DNA from: Gammaproteobacteria bacterium
Lineage (GTDB): Bacteria; Pseudomonadota; Gammaproteobacteria; HK1
Direction: 5' to 3'
DNA: 7,769 nt
NCBI GenBank assembly: GCA_020444775.1
Contig: JAGRHX010000151.1
Location: forward strand, 1-7,769
Position numbers and translations under genes: made by a program. The notes under the pieces are model-generated. The model had not been told where the DNA came from. It saw only the letters and a list, made by a program, of their open reading frames with translations, and ran no database searches. The stretch's first letter is position 1, and every line of letters begins with the position of its first letter. Of the stretch, positions 6,623-7,769 are shown one piece after another.

Positions 6623-7459
6623 ATGAAGCAAGCGAGGGCGTTCGCACCCGGAAACGTATCGTGCGTGTTCAAGGTCGTGCCGCACGAGGATCCGGCCAGG
6701 ATGCATTCCCTGGGCATGGGATTCACCGTGCCCGAAGGCGTCATCGTCGAGGTGAGCGCGGCAGACCGAACCACGGTCAGCTTCAATGGAGCCGAATTCG
6801 CCTTCGCCACCGTGCTCAGCGTGATCGAAGCGCTGGCGCCGCGGCCGGTGCGGGTGGTGCTGGAATCGCCGCTACCCCTGAGCGGCGGATTCGGGCTGAG
6901 TGGCGCCTCGGCGCTGTCCACCGCGCTGGCCCTGAACGAGCTGTTCGAGTTGGGTCGCACGCGCGATCAGCTCGGTCTGACAGCCCACGTCGCCGAGGTC
7001 ACCAATCTGACCGGCCTCGGTGACATCGCCGGCCAGTTTCGCGGCGGCTGCAACATAAAGACCACCAGCCACGATCCGTTGGCGGCAACGCCGCTGCCGG
7101 TGCCCGAGCAGCCCGTGTGGTACCGATTCTTCAGCGCCATCAATACCAAGGAGGTGATCGGGCACCCTGAGCAGAAGCGACGCATCAACGAAGCCGCCGA
7201 CGCCGTGCTCGGTACGCTGAGCGATCTTGCCGCGCGCGGCGAGCGCGACTTCGCCGCCTACGTGCGGGCCTCCAAGCAATTCGCCGTGCAAAGCGGTCTG
7301 CTGCGCGATCCGGACGTGCTTGCCACCATCGAGGCGATAGAGGTCGCCGGCGGTCATGCCTCGATGATCATGCTCGGCAACGCGGTATTCAGCACCATCC
7401 CTTTCGAAGGCGCGACGAAGACCCGTATCTCCAAGCGCGCCGCGGAGGTTCTGCCGTGA
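6623..7459 (+). CDS. Pantoate kinase (archaeal-type, GHMP kinase family)
   Basis: This 278-residue protein matches the archaeal pantoate kinase family (COG1829), described in Thermococcus kodakarensis. The enzyme uses ATP to make 4-phosphopantoate, the first step of the archaeal branch to coenzyme A. GHMP motifs are in order: motif 1 [12 protein letters not shown] (5-16) followed by HEDP (21-24) and SLGMGF (29-34), which are typical of this subfamily; the ATP-binding motif 2 [19 protein letters not shown] (85-103); Glu125 in [19 protein letters not shown] (130-142) with the likely catalytic Asp134; and a C-terminal [14 protein letters not shown] (243-256). The ATG has GAGAG 5 bases upstream. 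The stop overlaps the next gene's GTG start as GTGA, and that neighbour is the enzyme for the next step, which strongly supports the call over mevalonate, homoserine or beta-RFAP-synthase relatives. GC content resembles the neighbours, so any transfer is not recent. Confidence 0.88.
   Translation: MKQARAFAPGNVSCVFKVVPHEDPARMHSLGMGFTVPEGVIVEVSAADRTTVSFNGAEFAFATVLSVIEALAPRPVRVVLESPLPLSGGFGLSGASALSTALALNELFELGRTRDQLGLTAHVAEVTNLTGLGDIAGQFRGGCNIKTTSHDPLAATPLPVPEQPVWYRFFSAINTKEVIGHPEQKRRINEAADAVLGTLSDLAARGERDFAAYVRASKQFAVQSGLLRDPDVLATIEAIEVAGGHASMIMLGNAVFSTIPFEGATKTRISKRAAEVLP
7444..7448 (+). promoter_or_regulatory. Ribosome binding site for the phosphopantothenate synthetase gene
   Basis: A consensus GGAGG inside the last codons of the pantoate kinase gene stands 7 bases before the GTG at 7456. 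It decides that start and shows bacterial-style translation initiation for the archaeal-type gene pair. Confidence 0.8.
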
Positions 7460-7769
7460 GCGATGTACCACCCTCGCACCCGCGCTATCTGTCGCTGAAG
7501 ACCCGTGACGACATCGTTGCCGGCGTGCACAAGGGCATCACCTCCGAGCACGGCCTTATCGCCCACGGCAGGGGCGAGGCCTTCGACTATCTGCTGGGCG
7601 AGCGCACCCACGACTTCGCTCAGGCGGCCATCGAGGCGGCCGCGGCCCTGATGCTACGCGCCCGACGCCCGGTCATTTCGGTCAACGGTAACGCCGCGGC
7701 ACTGGCCGCGGCGGCGATGGTCGAGCTCGCCGGCAAGCGCGGACGTCAGCTCGAGGAGCTGGAGCGCGC
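7456..7769 (+). CDS. 4-phosphopantoate--beta-alanine ligase (archaeal-type phosphopantothenate synthetase), N-terminal part
   Basis: The frame starts at GTG 7456 and is open to the right edge; 104 residues are visible of about 250 expected for the family (PF02006, COG1701). In archaea this enzyme joins 4-phosphopantoate and beta-alanine, using ATP and giving AMP and pyrophosphate, to form 4'-phosphopantothenate. The diagnostic family segments are present: SHPRYLSL (7-14), [19 protein letters not shown] (33-51), an Ala-rich helix (57-66), and [12 protein letters not shown] (72-83). The start codon overlaps the pantoate kinase stop by 4 bases, with GGAGG 7 bases upstream, so the two enzymes of consecutive steps are translationally coupled. 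The product would enter the universal CoaBC pathway at the CoaC-preceding intermediate. The C-terminal half is not visible, so integrity of the whole gene is unproven. Confidence 0.93.
   Translation, partial: MSDVPPSHPRYLSLKTRDDIVAGVHKGITSEHGLIAHGRGEAFDYLLGERTHDFAQAAIEAAAALMLRARRPVISVNGNAAALAAAAMVELAGKRGRQLEELER

Noticed and set aside
5983..7023. Long plus-strand open frame of 346 codons
   Set aside because: It runs antisense to the nucleotidase start, through the intergenic region, and out of frame across the pantoate kinase gene. Its product is Arg/Ala/Gly/Ser-rich with no family signal; it is a GC-rich shadow frame.
1..7769. CRISPR arrays, transposases, integrases, tRNA or rRNA genes
   Set aside because: No regularly spaced repeats, no transposase or integrase motifs, no inverted-repeat ends with target duplications, and no tRNA- or rRNA-like sequence were seen on either strand.

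Overview
The window is GC-rich bacterial DNA, most likely from a gammaproteobacterium. It carries a LapG-type periplasmic cysteine protease, a YadG/YadH-type ABC exporter pair, an HpcH/HpaI-family aldolase and a PF06189-type 5'-nucleotidase. Shine-Dalgarno sites stand before most starts and there are three 4-base stop/start overlaps. The taxonomic call is inference from gene content; no rRNA or tRNA gene is present.

Left part (1-2482): a divergent pair. On the minus strand a secreted FecR-like protein starts at 977 and runs off the left edge. It has a Sec signal peptide, a FecR-like fold, six cysteines and a Gly/Asp/Ala-rich linker. On the plus strand, after about 760 bases without a convincing gene, a LapG-like protease (1742-2482) carries the expected Cys-His-Asp triad. 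The FecR-like protein contains a Pro-Ala-Ala-Gly tetrapeptide at the start of its flexible linker. This fits the known LapG cleavage consensus, so a protease-substrate relation is possible, but it is a hypothesis.

Middle part (2498-6098, all minus strand): transcription order is 5'-nucleotidase, aldolase, ABC ATPase, ABC permease. The first two genes overlap by 4 bases and so do the last two, with 147 bases between the pairs. All four may form one operon, or two. The permease converges on the lapG-like gene with only 15 bases between the stops.

Right part (6099-7769): a 480-520-base divergent intergenic region with a perfect 8-bp GC hairpin is followed by two translationally coupled plus-strand genes. 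They encode a GHMP-family pantoate kinase and, cut by the right edge, a 4-phosphopantoate--beta-alanine ligase (phosphopantothenate synthetase). This is the archaeal route to 4'-phosphopantothenate, in which pantoate is phosphorylated first and then joined to beta-alanine. Bacteria normally use PanC followed by CoaA (or CoaX or another pantothenate kinase). An archaeal-type coenzyme A gene pair in otherwise bacterial surroundings is the most striking feature of the window.
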